60,416 nt of DNA from JAZDFP01 sp043801445. Lineage in GTDB: Bacteria > Planctomycetota > MHYJ01 > JACQXL01. Shown one piece after another: positions 25,601-33,135 of this stretch (positions are counted from its first letter, which is position 1; each line of letters starts with the position of its first letter). The position numbers were made by a program, and so were the translations under genes. Below the pieces are notes generated by a model. The model was given only the letters and a program-made list of their open reading frames with translations, had not been told where the DNA came from and ran no database searches. The stretch lies in the NCBI GenBank assembly GCA_043801445.1, contig JAZDMB010000061.1, forward strand, positions 1-60,416, read 5' to 3'.

Positions 25601-26622
25601 CTCAGGCGCCGGAACTAAAAGGCATAAAACTATCTTTTACCTATGTGCCGGATAAACTGGGTGCCCTCATTCAACCATGGCTGCCGCTCCGGATAAAGGG
25701 AACTGATAAGCAACCGCTTATTATGAACATTGATGGCAAAATACAGACCGGCGCCGATATAGTCGCTTCAATTAAACATCTTCTCCTGCAAGCCAATATG
25801 GGATTAAGCGAAGTTACATGGATGGGTATCACCGCCCAGGGCAAGTTTGGCATCAATCTTAATAACGAACGCATTACTTCTGATAATAAATTAACGGTCA
25901 ACGGCGGAACCGCCGAACTAAAAACGATTGTGGATTTGCGCAATGTCTCGCCAACTGTTACACCGGCTGTTCAAAGCTCTCTGGATACGAACGCTAGTAA
26001 TGTCCGGCTGAATCAGGATATGGGCTTTTTATTAGCCCTGATTCCTCTCTGTAAAAGTTCAAAAGGCACGGTTGACGGATTTGCTAATGCCACATTCCAT
26101 TTTGATTGGAAGGGTACGGTTGATTTACCGGCAATAGAAAAAGATTGGATTAGCGCAGTCAGTTCCCATGCCAGCGGCCAGGGCAATATTGCAGTACGTG
26201 ATTTAGTCATCACCGGATCAGCTTTACTGGGCGATATATTGGGCAAGCTCAGCGGCGACGATTCAGGCACTGCCCGGGGCGAACTAAAGGACTCTAAAAT
26301 TGTCGTTGCCAACGGACGCGCCACTTATAAAAATATGACTCTGATATTGAATAATCTTCAGATTATTGTAAACGGCTGGATTCAATTGGATGAAAAGATG
26401 GATATGGTTATAAAGGTTCCGATAACCAAGGAACTGGCTAATCAGTTTAAGGGTATAGACAAAATGGTCGGACAGCAAGTAGATGTCCCGATGAAAGGAA
26501 CAATAACCGACCCTAAGATTGAATGGACAAAAACGCTGGGTGACTTAGCCAAAGAAATTGCCAAATCCGGGGCAGAGGATAAACTCAAAGATAAATTAAA
26601 GCCTAAACGCAAGCGCAAATAA
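22648..26622 (+). CDS. AsmA-like envelope protein
   Basis: A 1324-residue protein with a short cytoplasmic N-terminus, one transmembrane helix (about residues 14-36), and a very long periplasmic beta-rich region. AsmA features include the N-terminal IVKSIIKSKIGEYVNGTVEL and SFSWSGAVHLGEFSITPP blocks. Repeated glycine/leucine patterns such as LSGQVNGQGNYDINGFPSI follow, with a C-terminal LLGDILGKLSGDDSGTARGE and a Lys-rich tail KPKRKRK. AsmA/TamB-type proteins are thought to form lipid-conducting bridges between the membranes. GGAG lies eight bases before the ATG. The gene stands alone between repeat-rich gaps. Confidence 0.75.
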   Translation: MEKKRTLLRKIFRTGLFLSIGLIVLLILLIILTPYIAPPIVKSIIKSKIGEYVNGTVELKSCSFSWSGAVHLGEFSITPPSAAEPIISIKDINTKVNLKALLASKLIADVSVDKPIISIIRDKNGKLNIDKLLKETKQSTASYNSIVSTLYAESLPTPLNGRQVVQVQSVIPFIKFNLNVQNGALNITDSLKGNTTQFSNIKLAIIVDTIDNPISFDISADELSSGKQTRTAGLKGQLKITKDNLINLQSATGQITYTIQNLSLENLSAAVSIYLPIDSLSGQVNGQGNYDINGFPSIKGSGQIIMEEVVIESKTLTSEPIKLPRIALISQFTVDATGNGQQEVTFDAGSLLNAGLTTQFTGINGPSANLDSVLKLKSNVKDISQSLRNVLQLKTAYQLEGNLEGQIKAKIVLKEQNIRQADIDGALWINNLNAVSDNGQKTPIEPGINIALKTQLDGDKGTINVSTLQLDTFFMHATGNADITQLQFLPKGISTDNAVIKTNFTVNIGLTELFNKLNSFMTLPPINPAGTIEGALSLSGTTDNVQLNGHLAGKKLSCAIDRGQVSNIPSANNVVNLGPYDISLDSSGMLNMRANANSNINYSMVITDASSTNLIKVNGSETLQNITQGIGNMVCEGKTDILINFKPIVNTVAQFVPALANLNVEGTAATTIKYDFRNNELHIQDEPKVSITSVNGKIGTTPVKAENIEFSGKRDVILNLKDKMAITINELNMTGPGLTLAMQGTVNEILGTPQFNIKLQGKIEPEPLVQKIGALLGGLTISGKPLTMSFELEGTPESLKSSGQAQTAVITGHGSFLGETGLSQTNMKCNYDLTLELKPESINAVIRQMNYQSDTATMSFSGKASLPQNNIALDAKLSVNLDLAKAAHDLAAFINLPPDYSVSGLCTGDMTIKTQNDIISAVGKNNITQFALNGPDKSKSISEPKMDFNYELLLDANKFNFNIKQFELTSGILDGSISGELLNLTQAPELKGIKLSFTYVPDKLGALIQPWLPLRIKGTDKQPLIMNIDGKIQTGADIVASIKHLLLQANMGLSEVTWMGITAQGKFGINLNNERITSDNKLTVNGGTAELKTIVDLRNVSPTVTPAVQSSLDTNASNVRLNQDMGFLLALIPLCKSSKGTVDGFANATFHFDWKGTVDLPAIEKDWISAVSSHASGQGNIAVRDLVITGSALLGDILGKLSGDDSGTARGELKDSKIVVANGRATYKNMTLILNNLQIIVNGWIQLDEKMDMVIKVPITKELANQFKGIDKMVGQQVDVPMKGTITDPKIEWTKTLGDLAKEIAKSGAEDKLKDKLKPKRKRK

Positions 26623-26690
26623 AGTTCACCCTGCCCCGTCAGAAAAAACCACGAACCTGCGAATTACCAGAATCCCATCAATCGGCACCG

Positions 26691-26846
26691 CTATCTCTTA
26701 CCAACATTCTTGGCAACGGAACTGTGAGCCCTTGAGGCAAAACTGCGTTTAGATACTTGTCCACTACATGCCCTTGCATTAACACTCTGGATTCTTGCTG
26801 CCGTTCGGGGAATCATCGGCCTTGAACCCTTTGCTCCTTTTGACAT
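26691..26846 (-). CDS. Small SMP-like basic protein
   Basis: A 51-residue protein starting MSKGAKGSRPMIPRTAARIQ. The spacing of AARIQS, SGQVSKRSF and ASRAHSSVAKN resembles the seed-maturation-protein-like (SMP) repeat found in small bacterial proteins. A longer frame begins at 26903 but its extra residues read through a GC-rich palindrome, so I start at 26846. The Shine-Dalgarno is weak. Its role is unknown; dormancy or stress is the usual suggestion for SMP-type proteins. Confidence 0.55.
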   Translation of the reverse strand: MSKGAKGSRPMIPRTAARIQSVNARACSGQVSKRSFASRAHSSVAKNVGKR

Positions 26847-26934
26847 ATTTATTACCCACTCTAATTTATTATTCGCGGGACGGGACTGCCCCCCGTCCCC
26901 CAAATTCTACTTCTCACTTTTTTGGAAAATTATT

Positions 26935-27069
26935 TTACCTGCCCCTACCTGATTGTCTGCCACTTGGATTCGGTCGATTGGGCGGCGGAGCGCCTCTACC
27001 CTTCTTACCGCCGCAAGACCCCTTGCTTCCGCGGCCGACGACGCCTTTGCCTGAACTGCCTTTACTCAT
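26935..27069 (-). CDS. Small Gly/Arg/Lys-rich protein
   Basis: A 44-residue open frame starting MSKGSSGKGVVGRGSKGSCG and ending in an Arg/Gly/Pro-rich tail (GRQSGRGR). AAAGGAAATAGTT precedes the ATG with good spacing. It lies 88 bases upstream of the SMP-like gene on the same strand, and both begin MSKG. It is GC-rich relative to its surroundings. No family is recognised; nucleic-acid binding is suggested only by composition. Confidence 0.5.
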   Translation of the reverse strand: MSKGSSGKGVVGRGSKGSCGGKKGRGAPPPNRPNPSGRQSGRGR

Positions 27070-27118
27070 AACTATTTCCTTTCTATATTTATTGCTTGTC
27101 TAATTTAATCGCAATTCC

Positions 27119-27164
27119 GGGGACACCTTATCCAATTATTCGGGATGGTGTCCCTCACGGGATG
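27119..27164. repeat. Hairpin between the BNR-like lipoprotein and the small genes
   Basis: GGGACACC near 27120 pairs with GGTGTCCC near 27147, with GGATAAGG/ATCCCG-like sequence inside. It lies downstream of the lipoprotein gene on the minus strand, where it may reduce read-through into the small genes. Confidence 0.4.
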
Positions 27165-27251
27165 CGCTGCTACTGTCCCCCGATTAAACAACGAATAGTC
27201 CCATGAACGATACCTCGCTCACGAAAGCAAGCACGCCATGTGGGTACGAGT

Positions 27252-28907
27252 TTACCTCGTCGCATATTTTAGGTCATAATTGGTGTAATCACGATAACTG
27301 ATATGCACCTTAGTCGTAGAGTCAATCACAATTGAGGTGTACTGCCCAACATAGCCTGTAGAATCAAGGGTAGTATAGACCCAGGCGCCGGAGGCATTGG
27401 TCGCATATCTCAGGTTACAATTGCCGCCGCCATCATAATAACTGATATGCACCTTATTCGTAGAGTCAATCGCAATGGAGGTGTACTCCCCAACACCGAC
27501 TGTAGAATCAATGATGGAACAAACCCAGGAGCCGGAGGCATTGGTCGCATATTTCAGGTTATTATTGGTCCAATCATGATAACTGATATGCACCTTATTC
27601 GTAGAGTCAATCGCAATGTAGGTGAAATCACCAACATTGCCAGTAGAATCAATGATGGAACAAACCCAGGAGCCTGAGACATTGGTCGCATATTTCAAGT
27701 CAAAATTGGTTGTACCACAATAACTGATATGAACCTTATTCGCAGAGTCAAGGGCAATGGAGGTGTACTCCCCAACAGTGCCAGTAGAATCAATGGTGGA
27801 ACAGACCCAGGAACCGGAGGCATTAGTCGCATATTTCAGGTTATAATTGGTCCAATCATAATAACTGATATGCACCTGGGTTGTGGTAGTACCAGTCACG
27901 GCAATAGAGGTATAAGCCCCAACATTGCCAGTAGAATCAATGGTAGAACAGACCCAGGAACCGGAGGCATTAGTCGCATATTTCAGGTCATAATTCCCGT
28001 CCATATAACTGATATACACCTTATTCGCAGAGTCAATCGCAATGGAGGTGTACTCCCCAACATTGCCTGTAGAATCAATGGTGGAACAGACCCAGGATCC
28101 TGAGACATTGGTCGCATATTTCAGGTCACCATTGGTTGAATCATAATAACTGATATGCACCTTATTCGCAGAGTCGCGGGCAATGGAGGTGTAATCCCCA
28201 ACATCTCCTGTAGAATCAACGGTGGTATAAATTCCCCAAGCCGTAGTAAAACTCCAGACAATACCGGTAGTGGTTCCACTTACAGCATTTGTGGAATCAA
28301 TCCGCCAGTAATAGGTATTACTATAAGCAAGTGCGCCTGGATTATAAGTCGTGTTTGAACTACCTGTGTTAGTTATAACAAATGGCGGTGTTGCAGATGT
28401 GCCAAAATAGACATTATAAGAGATGGCACCACTGGCAACTGCCCAACCTAACTGCTGGGTGATTGGGACATTAATTGCTGAATTAGCCGGGCTGGGTGAA
28501 GTAACTTGAGCGGATGGTGCGATTTGAGTAGTGAAACTCCAGACAATGCCTTGTGTTGTTCCAACAGTATTCTTAGAGTCAACTCGCCAGTAATAGGTAG
28601 TGTTATAAGCAAGTGTAGGATTATAAGTCGTACCTGCTGTATTGCCCACAAATGTTCCCGGACTGGTCGTGCCGAAATAGCCATCATAAGAGGTCGCGCC
28701 AGTTGCAACGGCCCAGGAGAGTTGAGTGGTAGTTATAACATCAGTCGCACCATCACAGGGATTAGGTGTGGTTACCTGAGAAGAAGCAGTGGTCGCAGCG
28801 CTACTGCCGCTTGAACTTCCGCCGCTGCCACCGCAACTATAAGTTAAAAAAGTTACAAATGCCGCCAAGAACAAGACCGCTACTACGTAATTCGCATGGT
28901 TTTTCAT
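27252..28907 (-). CDS. Lipoprotein with two Fn3-like domains and a seven-repeat beta-propeller-like region
   Basis: A 551-residue secreted lipoprotein (lipobox LTYSC, Cys 25). Residues about 45-225 hold two Ig/Fn3-like units of about 90 residues (pattern TYNPTLAYNTTYYWRVDSKN and VWSFTT). From about 228 to the end are seven repeats of about 46 residues with the pattern IDSTGNVGEYTSIAIDS, KVHISYYD and LKYATNASGSWVCS. Seven units fit a closed seven-bladed propeller. The repeat DNA is highly similar, indicating recent expansion. AAAGGTG precedes the ATG. The ligand is unknown; surface binding or adhesion is plausible. Confidence 0.75.
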   Translation of the reverse strand: MKNHANYVVAVLFLAAFVTFLTYSCGGSGGSSSGSSAATTASSQVTTPNPCDGATDVITTTQLSWAVATGATSYDGYFGTTSPGTFVGNTAGTTYNPTLAYNTTYYWRVDSKNTVGTTQGIVWSFTTQIAPSAQVTSPSPANSAINVPITQQLGWAVASGAISYNVYFGTSATPPFVITNTGSSNTTYNPGALAYSNTYYWRIDSTNAVSGTTTGIVWSFTTAWGIYTTVDSTGDVGDYTSIARDSANKVHISYYDSTNGDLKYATNVSGSWVCSTIDSTGNVGEYTSIAIDSANKVYISYMDGNYDLKYATNASGSWVCSTIDSTGNVGAYTSIAVTGTTTTQVHISYYDWTNYNLKYATNASGSWVCSTIDSTGTVGEYTSIALDSANKVHISYCGTTNFDLKYATNVSGSWVCSIIDSTGNVGDFTYIAIDSTNKVHISYHDWTNNNLKYATNASGSWVCSIIDSTVGVGEYTSIAIDSTNKVHISYYDGGGNCNLRYATNASGAWVYTTLDSTGYVGQYTSIVIDSTTKVHISYRDYTNYDLKYATR

Positions 28908-29250
28908 GTTTCACCTTTCATTTATGCGATTCTTTCATAATAAAAGAATCAGCTATTAATAATATTTGTAATTATTATACCCAATCAAATGAATATGTCA
29001 AGAAAACTTCGTCACTTACGAGATACTACTCCACGAACCCTAACTGGTTCTCTGAGCAAGAACCCGGAACGGGTTAAATAGAATACCGTTAGGTGTAACT
29101 TCTGCCATCCCGCCTTGCGGGATAAACTCCGGCACCAGGACACAAATAGGAAGTACTTTAGTACTATTTCGGTGTCTTTGTGGCTATAGATTTTACTTGA
29201 CTAACTATCTTCTTAAACTACAATAAAATCAGCCACAGAAGAAATGAACA
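28908..29250. repeat. Repeat-filled divergent gap
   Basis: Contains TTAAATAGAATACCGTTAGG at 29074-29093, an inverted copy of the phrase at 6.7 kb, and a CCCGCCTTGCGGG palindrome near 29115. A CACAAA...TTTGTGG phrase near 29139-29180 has a palindromic AAGTACTTTAGTACT inserted. There is no gene. Confidence 0.55.
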
Positions 29251-31713
29251 ATGTTCAATCGTAAATGGATTAAAAATATGAAATTGATTAGATACCCTCG
29301 TAATATCCTTTCCCGCCAGAGGCGTCGCCCGAAGGCGAACCTCGCCCTAATGGCGGGGGTCTTCCTATGGCACAAGAACGCCCGAAATTATCTGCTACTG
29401 ATAACCTGCCTGATTAGTTATTTGCTAATCGGCTGCGCCACGAGCCTGCCTCAATCGGTTCAAGGCTGGAAATTAATAAAGGATGATAAAGGCGCAACTA
29501 CCTTTGGCAACGGTTCACTCACCCGATTACCTGCCCACCGTAGCATTGGCAAAGGTGACGACTACGCTAAAGCTTCGTCGGGCGAAGACAACTTCTTTAT
29601 TCTGCATCTTTCAGGCACACCTTACGAGATGGGTTACCAGCAAGGTGTTCTGCTAAAAGAGGATATCAGTAAATTTACCGATGATTCATGGGAATATATA
29701 GATACTGATTATCTGAATGGCTACCTGTTTTTCGTAAAATGGTTCGCCCATTACAAGGCGCGTTCAATCGCCAAAGAGTATATTCCTTATATCCCGCAGG
29801 AATATATTGATGAAATGAGAGGAATAGCCGATGGCTCGGGTATCGCTTTCAATAACGTGCTGCTGGCAAATGCGTTTATTGAAACAGCGGCCCAGATAGG
29901 GAAACGTTTTTTATGCACCAGCCTCGTCCTTAACGGGCCCAATACCTTTGATAGTTCTTTGGTCCACGCTTATAATACAGATACTTATCTGCCGCTTAAA
30001 GGACGCAATTATATAGATAGATACAAGGGAATTACCTTCTATCACCCCGAAAAAGGCAACTCTTTTGTCACTGTAACCTCGTGCGGTTTTAACAGTGTTT
30101 TTACCGGAATGAATGATAAAGGCATTGCCGTCAGTTTTGTTTGTCCAATGAAATCAGCCGTTGAATACGGGATGCCGGTCCGATACCTTATTCGGCGTAT
30201 TCTGGAGAAGGCTGATAATCTTGCAGAGGCTCAAGGTATGGTTAAATCTGCACAGCGAACCATAGAGGGTGATATAACAATAAGTGACGGACAAAACAAC
30301 CAAGCCGCAACCATAGTATTTTCCCCGCCTCAACCACCGGATAAGATTACCTGGACAGAAAAGATTGAAGAAATTAAAAATCACAGGATAATTATCGGGC
30401 GTGGCGAGAATGAAATAGATACAATCATAAAACACCATGACAAGAAAGAACAATTTGATATTAAGGACATATCGAAAATATTGCGCTATGAGCCCTGGGA
30501 TAATCATGGAATATGTTCATCTGAAACGTCTTTCAGCACAATTTATCACCCATCGTCACTGAGATTCTGGGTTGCCTTAGGTGATACTCCCACGCCGGCA
30601 AATACTTATTATGGTTTTGATATAAAAGGTAGCCGGCTCACTGAAGATAATCCTCTATTCCCGTCAATTATTCCACCATTACCGCGAGAACCACAGATAA
30701 AAGAATTCATTGACAGCATCTCTTTTAAACCTGTGACCATAACACTGGGAACCGCCCTGACACAAACACTTCTGATTACTCCGAAAAACCCATTTGATAA
30801 ACCCATCACGGTGGATATCTTCATAGAACCGGTGAACAGTTCCGTCATTAGCGGGACATCTTCGGGGAAGCAGTCCCGTAGGGGCGGTTGGACATTCCCG
30901 GAAACATATAAGCAGATTATGCTTGAACCAGGTAAAAATCAGGAAGTATCTCTCCTTGTTTTTTTTGATGGTCAAAACCCCTTCCCCATACCTGAAACGA
31001 TGATAGAATGCTCCATAGGCGGCGAAAAAATGTTCAGGCATTACGATAATTTACCTTATGCGTTAGAAAGCAAAGTCTTGCATATTAAAAAATCCGCAAG
31101 CAACATAAACATTGACGGAAAACTGGATGAGGAAAACTGGCGCAAAACCGAACCAACCAAGAAATGGATTAATACAAACGGAACCGATTGGGCATTAAAA
31201 GATACTGATTGGTCCGTCTGCTATGATAATGATTTTCTGTATCTCTCTTTTAATTGCCAGGAAAATGAGATGGACAAGATAAAACAGACAATAACTACAA
31301 GAGACTGGGAAACATTAGCCGATGATAGTATTGTTTTTTATATTGACCCAACGCGGGATGGTAAATCATATTTCTGTTTCGGTGTTACCGCTTTCGGCGT
31401 GACAATGGACTATAAAGCATCTCTCAGAATCCCCAATGCCCATCGTGGTTTGGAGTCCATCGGACAAGTTAAAAGAAATCGTAGCTGGAACCCCGATTGG
31501 AATATTAAGATTCAAAGAGGCGAAAAGGGATACATAGTAGAAGCCGCTATTCCTTTCAAGAGTTTGGAATGCAAATCTCCTTTAACCGGCACAGAATGGA
31601 GGATTAACGCTTTTAGAATGCGGACACCGACGAAACCGGAATTAAGCGGATGGAATCCACCTGTAAAAGAACTAAGCAACCCCGCCGGATTCAGCAAAGC
31701 AGTTTTCGAATAA
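29251..31713 (+). CDS. C45-type peptidase/acyltransferase lipoprotein with C-terminal CBM9-like domain
   Basis: An 820-residue protein. A lipoprotein signal with lipobox LIGC lies at about residues 47-62. Residues about 110-480 resemble peptidase family C45 (acyl-CoA:6-APA acyltransferase-like): GTPYEMGYQQGVLLKEDI, IADGSGIAFNNVLLANAF, CTSLVLNGPNTFDSSLVHAY with a likely nucleophile Cys, and MNDKGIAVSF. Residues about 620-820 match CBM9/DOMON-like sugar-binding domains (INIDGKLDEENW, then SIVFYIDPTRDGKSYF). The segment before the signal peptide is encoded by a GC-rich palindrome (29312-29357), so the true start may be later, for example at 29350. A second palindrome falls in the inter-domain linker. 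Confidence 0.7.
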   Translation: MFNRKWIKNMKLIRYPRNILSRQRRRPKANLALMAGVFLWHKNARNYLLLITCLISYLLIGCATSLPQSVQGWKLIKDDKGATTFGNGSLTRLPAHRSIGKGDDYAKASSGEDNFFILHLSGTPYEMGYQQGVLLKEDISKFTDDSWEYIDTDYLNGYLFFVKWFAHYKARSIAKEYIPYIPQEYIDEMRGIADGSGIAFNNVLLANAFIETAAQIGKRFLCTSLVLNGPNTFDSSLVHAYNTDTYLPLKGRNYIDRYKGITFYHPEKGNSFVTVTSCGFNSVFTGMNDKGIAVSFVCPMKSAVEYGMPVRYLIRRILEKADNLAEAQGMVKSAQRTIEGDITISDGQNNQAATIVFSPPQPPDKITWTEKIEEIKNHRIIIGRGENEIDTIIKHHDKKEQFDIKDISKILRYEPWDNHGICSSETSFSTIYHPSSLRFWVALGDTPTPANTYYGFDIKGSRLTEDNPLFPSIIPPLPREPQIKEFIDSISFKPVTITLGTALTQTLLITPKNPFDKPITVDIFIEPVNSSVISGTSSGKQSRRGGWTFPETYKQIMLEPGKNQEVSLLVFFDGQNPFPIPETMIECSIGGEKMFRHYDNLPYALESKVLHIKKSASNINIDGKLDEENWRKTEPTKKWINTNGTDWALKDTDWSVCYDNDFLYLSFNCQENEMDKIKQTITTRDWETLADDSIVFYIDPTRDGKSYFCFGVTAFGVTMDYKASLRIPNAHRGLESIGQVKRNRSWNPDWNIKIQRGEKGYIVEAAIPFKSLECKSPLTGTEWRINAFRMRTPTKPELSGWNPPVKELSNPAGFSKAVFE
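29312..29357. repeat. Palindromic element inside the C45 lipoprotein gene
   Basis: Nested hairpin: CCCGCCA...TGGCGGG outer arms, GAGG...CCTC middle, and TCGCC-CGAA-GGCGA inside. It is translated as part of the N-terminal extension (LSRQRRRPKANLALMAG). Confidence 0.75.
30852..30890. repeat. Second palindromic element inside the C45 lipoprotein gene
   Basis: GGGAC...GTCCC arms around CTTCGGGGAAG, followed by CGTAGGGGCGG. It encodes SGTSSGKQSRRGG in the linker between the peptidase-like and CBM9-like domains. Confidence 0.6.
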
Positions 31714-31875
31714 CTCGTTGCTGATAGAAGCCACAGATTTCACAGATTAAATCTTAAATCTGTGTCCCTTAAACGGGATAAATAATCATTCTCTCTTTTT
31801 GTATAACGGGATCGTAGTATGATTAGTTGGCAGATATAAATACCAAAGTGATGCCTCACTACCTTATCATCTTAT
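31714..31875. repeat. CACAGATT-type phrase between convergent genes
   Basis: GCCACAGATTTCACAGATTA and a following TAAATCTGTGTCCC at about 31731-31770. A close copy lies at about 55450-55490. There is no gene and no terminator with a T-run. Confidence 0.5.
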
Positions 31876-33090
31876 TTATTCTGGAAGTTGTTCCTCAGTA
31901 GCACCTAATTCCTTAAGCACCTTAAGCGCACGGGTTCTTATATCATCGGCCAATGTCGGAGGGGTAATAGTAACTTTCTTTAAAAACCAATGTATGTCAT
32001 TGACAACTCCCTTGGCATCAATCTTGTCTTTGGCGCCTAATTCAACTATTGTAATACCCGCTATCGTTCTTGCCACCCAATTTTTATCATCTTTGTCATT
32101 TAATATTTTGATAAGTTCCGGGACTGCATCCTGAACACCGAGTTTACTCAGGGCAAGCATAGCGTATATGCGTACATTTATATTTGCATCATTAATGAGA
32201 TTTATCATTGCAGGAATGACGGTTTTGAGATCCTTGGCATTAAATTTACCGAGTGCTGTAAGGGTTTCCTGACGTAAATTCACATTTTCATCATCGAGCA
32301 GTTTTGCCAAATCAGGAATTGCCGCTTTAGCGACGAGTTTACCGAGCGCCGCGACTATTAAATAACGAATTTCCTTATTTTCGTCATTAGCCAGTAATTT
32401 CCTTATTTCAGGAATAGCATCCTTGATACCCATATTAGCGAGTGCTTCAATAGATTTGACGCGTAAGGAAATGTCCTTATCCTTAAGCAGTTTAATAAAA
32501 TCATTCGCCATATCTTTTACGTCGAGCAAACCGAGTGCCTCAACACCGGCACCGCGCACGCCCGGGTCAATATCTTTAAGCATTTTCTTCAGGTCTGGAA
32601 TCGCGTCTTTTATACCGAGTTTACCAAGTGCATGAGCAGCCGATACCCGAACATTTCCATCCGTATCCTTAAGCATTTTTATGATATCGGGAATTACGTC
32701 TTTATCTTTAACGCCAAGGTCGCCACAAGCCCTTGCCACGCTGCCCCGCACTCCACTATCCGCATCCTTGATGAGTTTTTTGATATCCGGAATCGCTTCT
32801 TTAGCGCCAAGAGCACCAAGAACCTGAATACTTAACTCACGCACATTCTCCTCTTTAGACTTGAGTAATTCCATCAGCTCAGGAATTGCCTCTTTGGCGC
32901 TTAGATTAACAAGTTCTTGAGCAGCTGCCCTGCGCTCATTCCAACCAGCATCCTTCAATTGCTGCATTGCATTCTTTATCTGAGTTTCGCGGTCAACTTG
33001 AGGCGGCTGTGCGCCTGCATCCTCAGCCCAGGTATCAATTCCTAATACCATAATTATTAATGCGATACCGATTAATAATATCTTTTTCAT
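31876..33090 (-). CDS. Exported HEAT-repeat protein
   Basis: A 404-residue periplasmic or secreted protein with a cleavable signal peptide (residues 1-22, ending GIDTWA). About ten HEAT/PBS-lyase-like repeats follow (unit AIPDIKKLIKDADSGVRGSV, then ARACGDLGVKD). Repeats are more divergent in DNA than those of the gene at 0.3-2.0 kb. AGGAG lies eight bases before the ATG. HEAT solenoids mediate protein-protein contacts; the partner is unknown. Confidence 0.82.
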   Translation of the reverse strand: MKKILLIGIALIIMVLGIDTWAEDAGAQPPQVDRETQIKNAMQQLKDAGWNERRAAAQELVNLSAKEAIPELMELLKSKEENVRELSIQVLGALGAKEAIPDIKKLIKDADSGVRGSVARACGDLGVKDKDVIPDIIKMLKDTDGNVRVSAAHALGKLGIKDAIPDLKKMLKDIDPGVRGAGVEALGLLDVKDMANDFIKLLKDKDISLRVKSIEALANMGIKDAIPEIRKLLANDENKEIRYLIVAALGKLVAKAAIPDLAKLLDDENVNLRQETLTALGKFNAKDLKTVIPAMINLINDANINVRIYAMLALSKLGVQDAVPELIKILNDKDDKNWVARTIAGITIVELGAKDKIDAKGVVNDIHWFLKKVTITPPTLADDIRTRALKVLKELGATEEQLPE

Positions 33091-33135
33091 GATTTTATCT
33101 CCTATATATTAATTATAATAAAAGTTTCAAGATAG

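Noticed and set aside
26795..27103. 102-codon plus-strand frame
   Set aside because: It is antisense to the two small MSKG genes, Pro/Leu-rich from GC-rich codons, and has no start signal.
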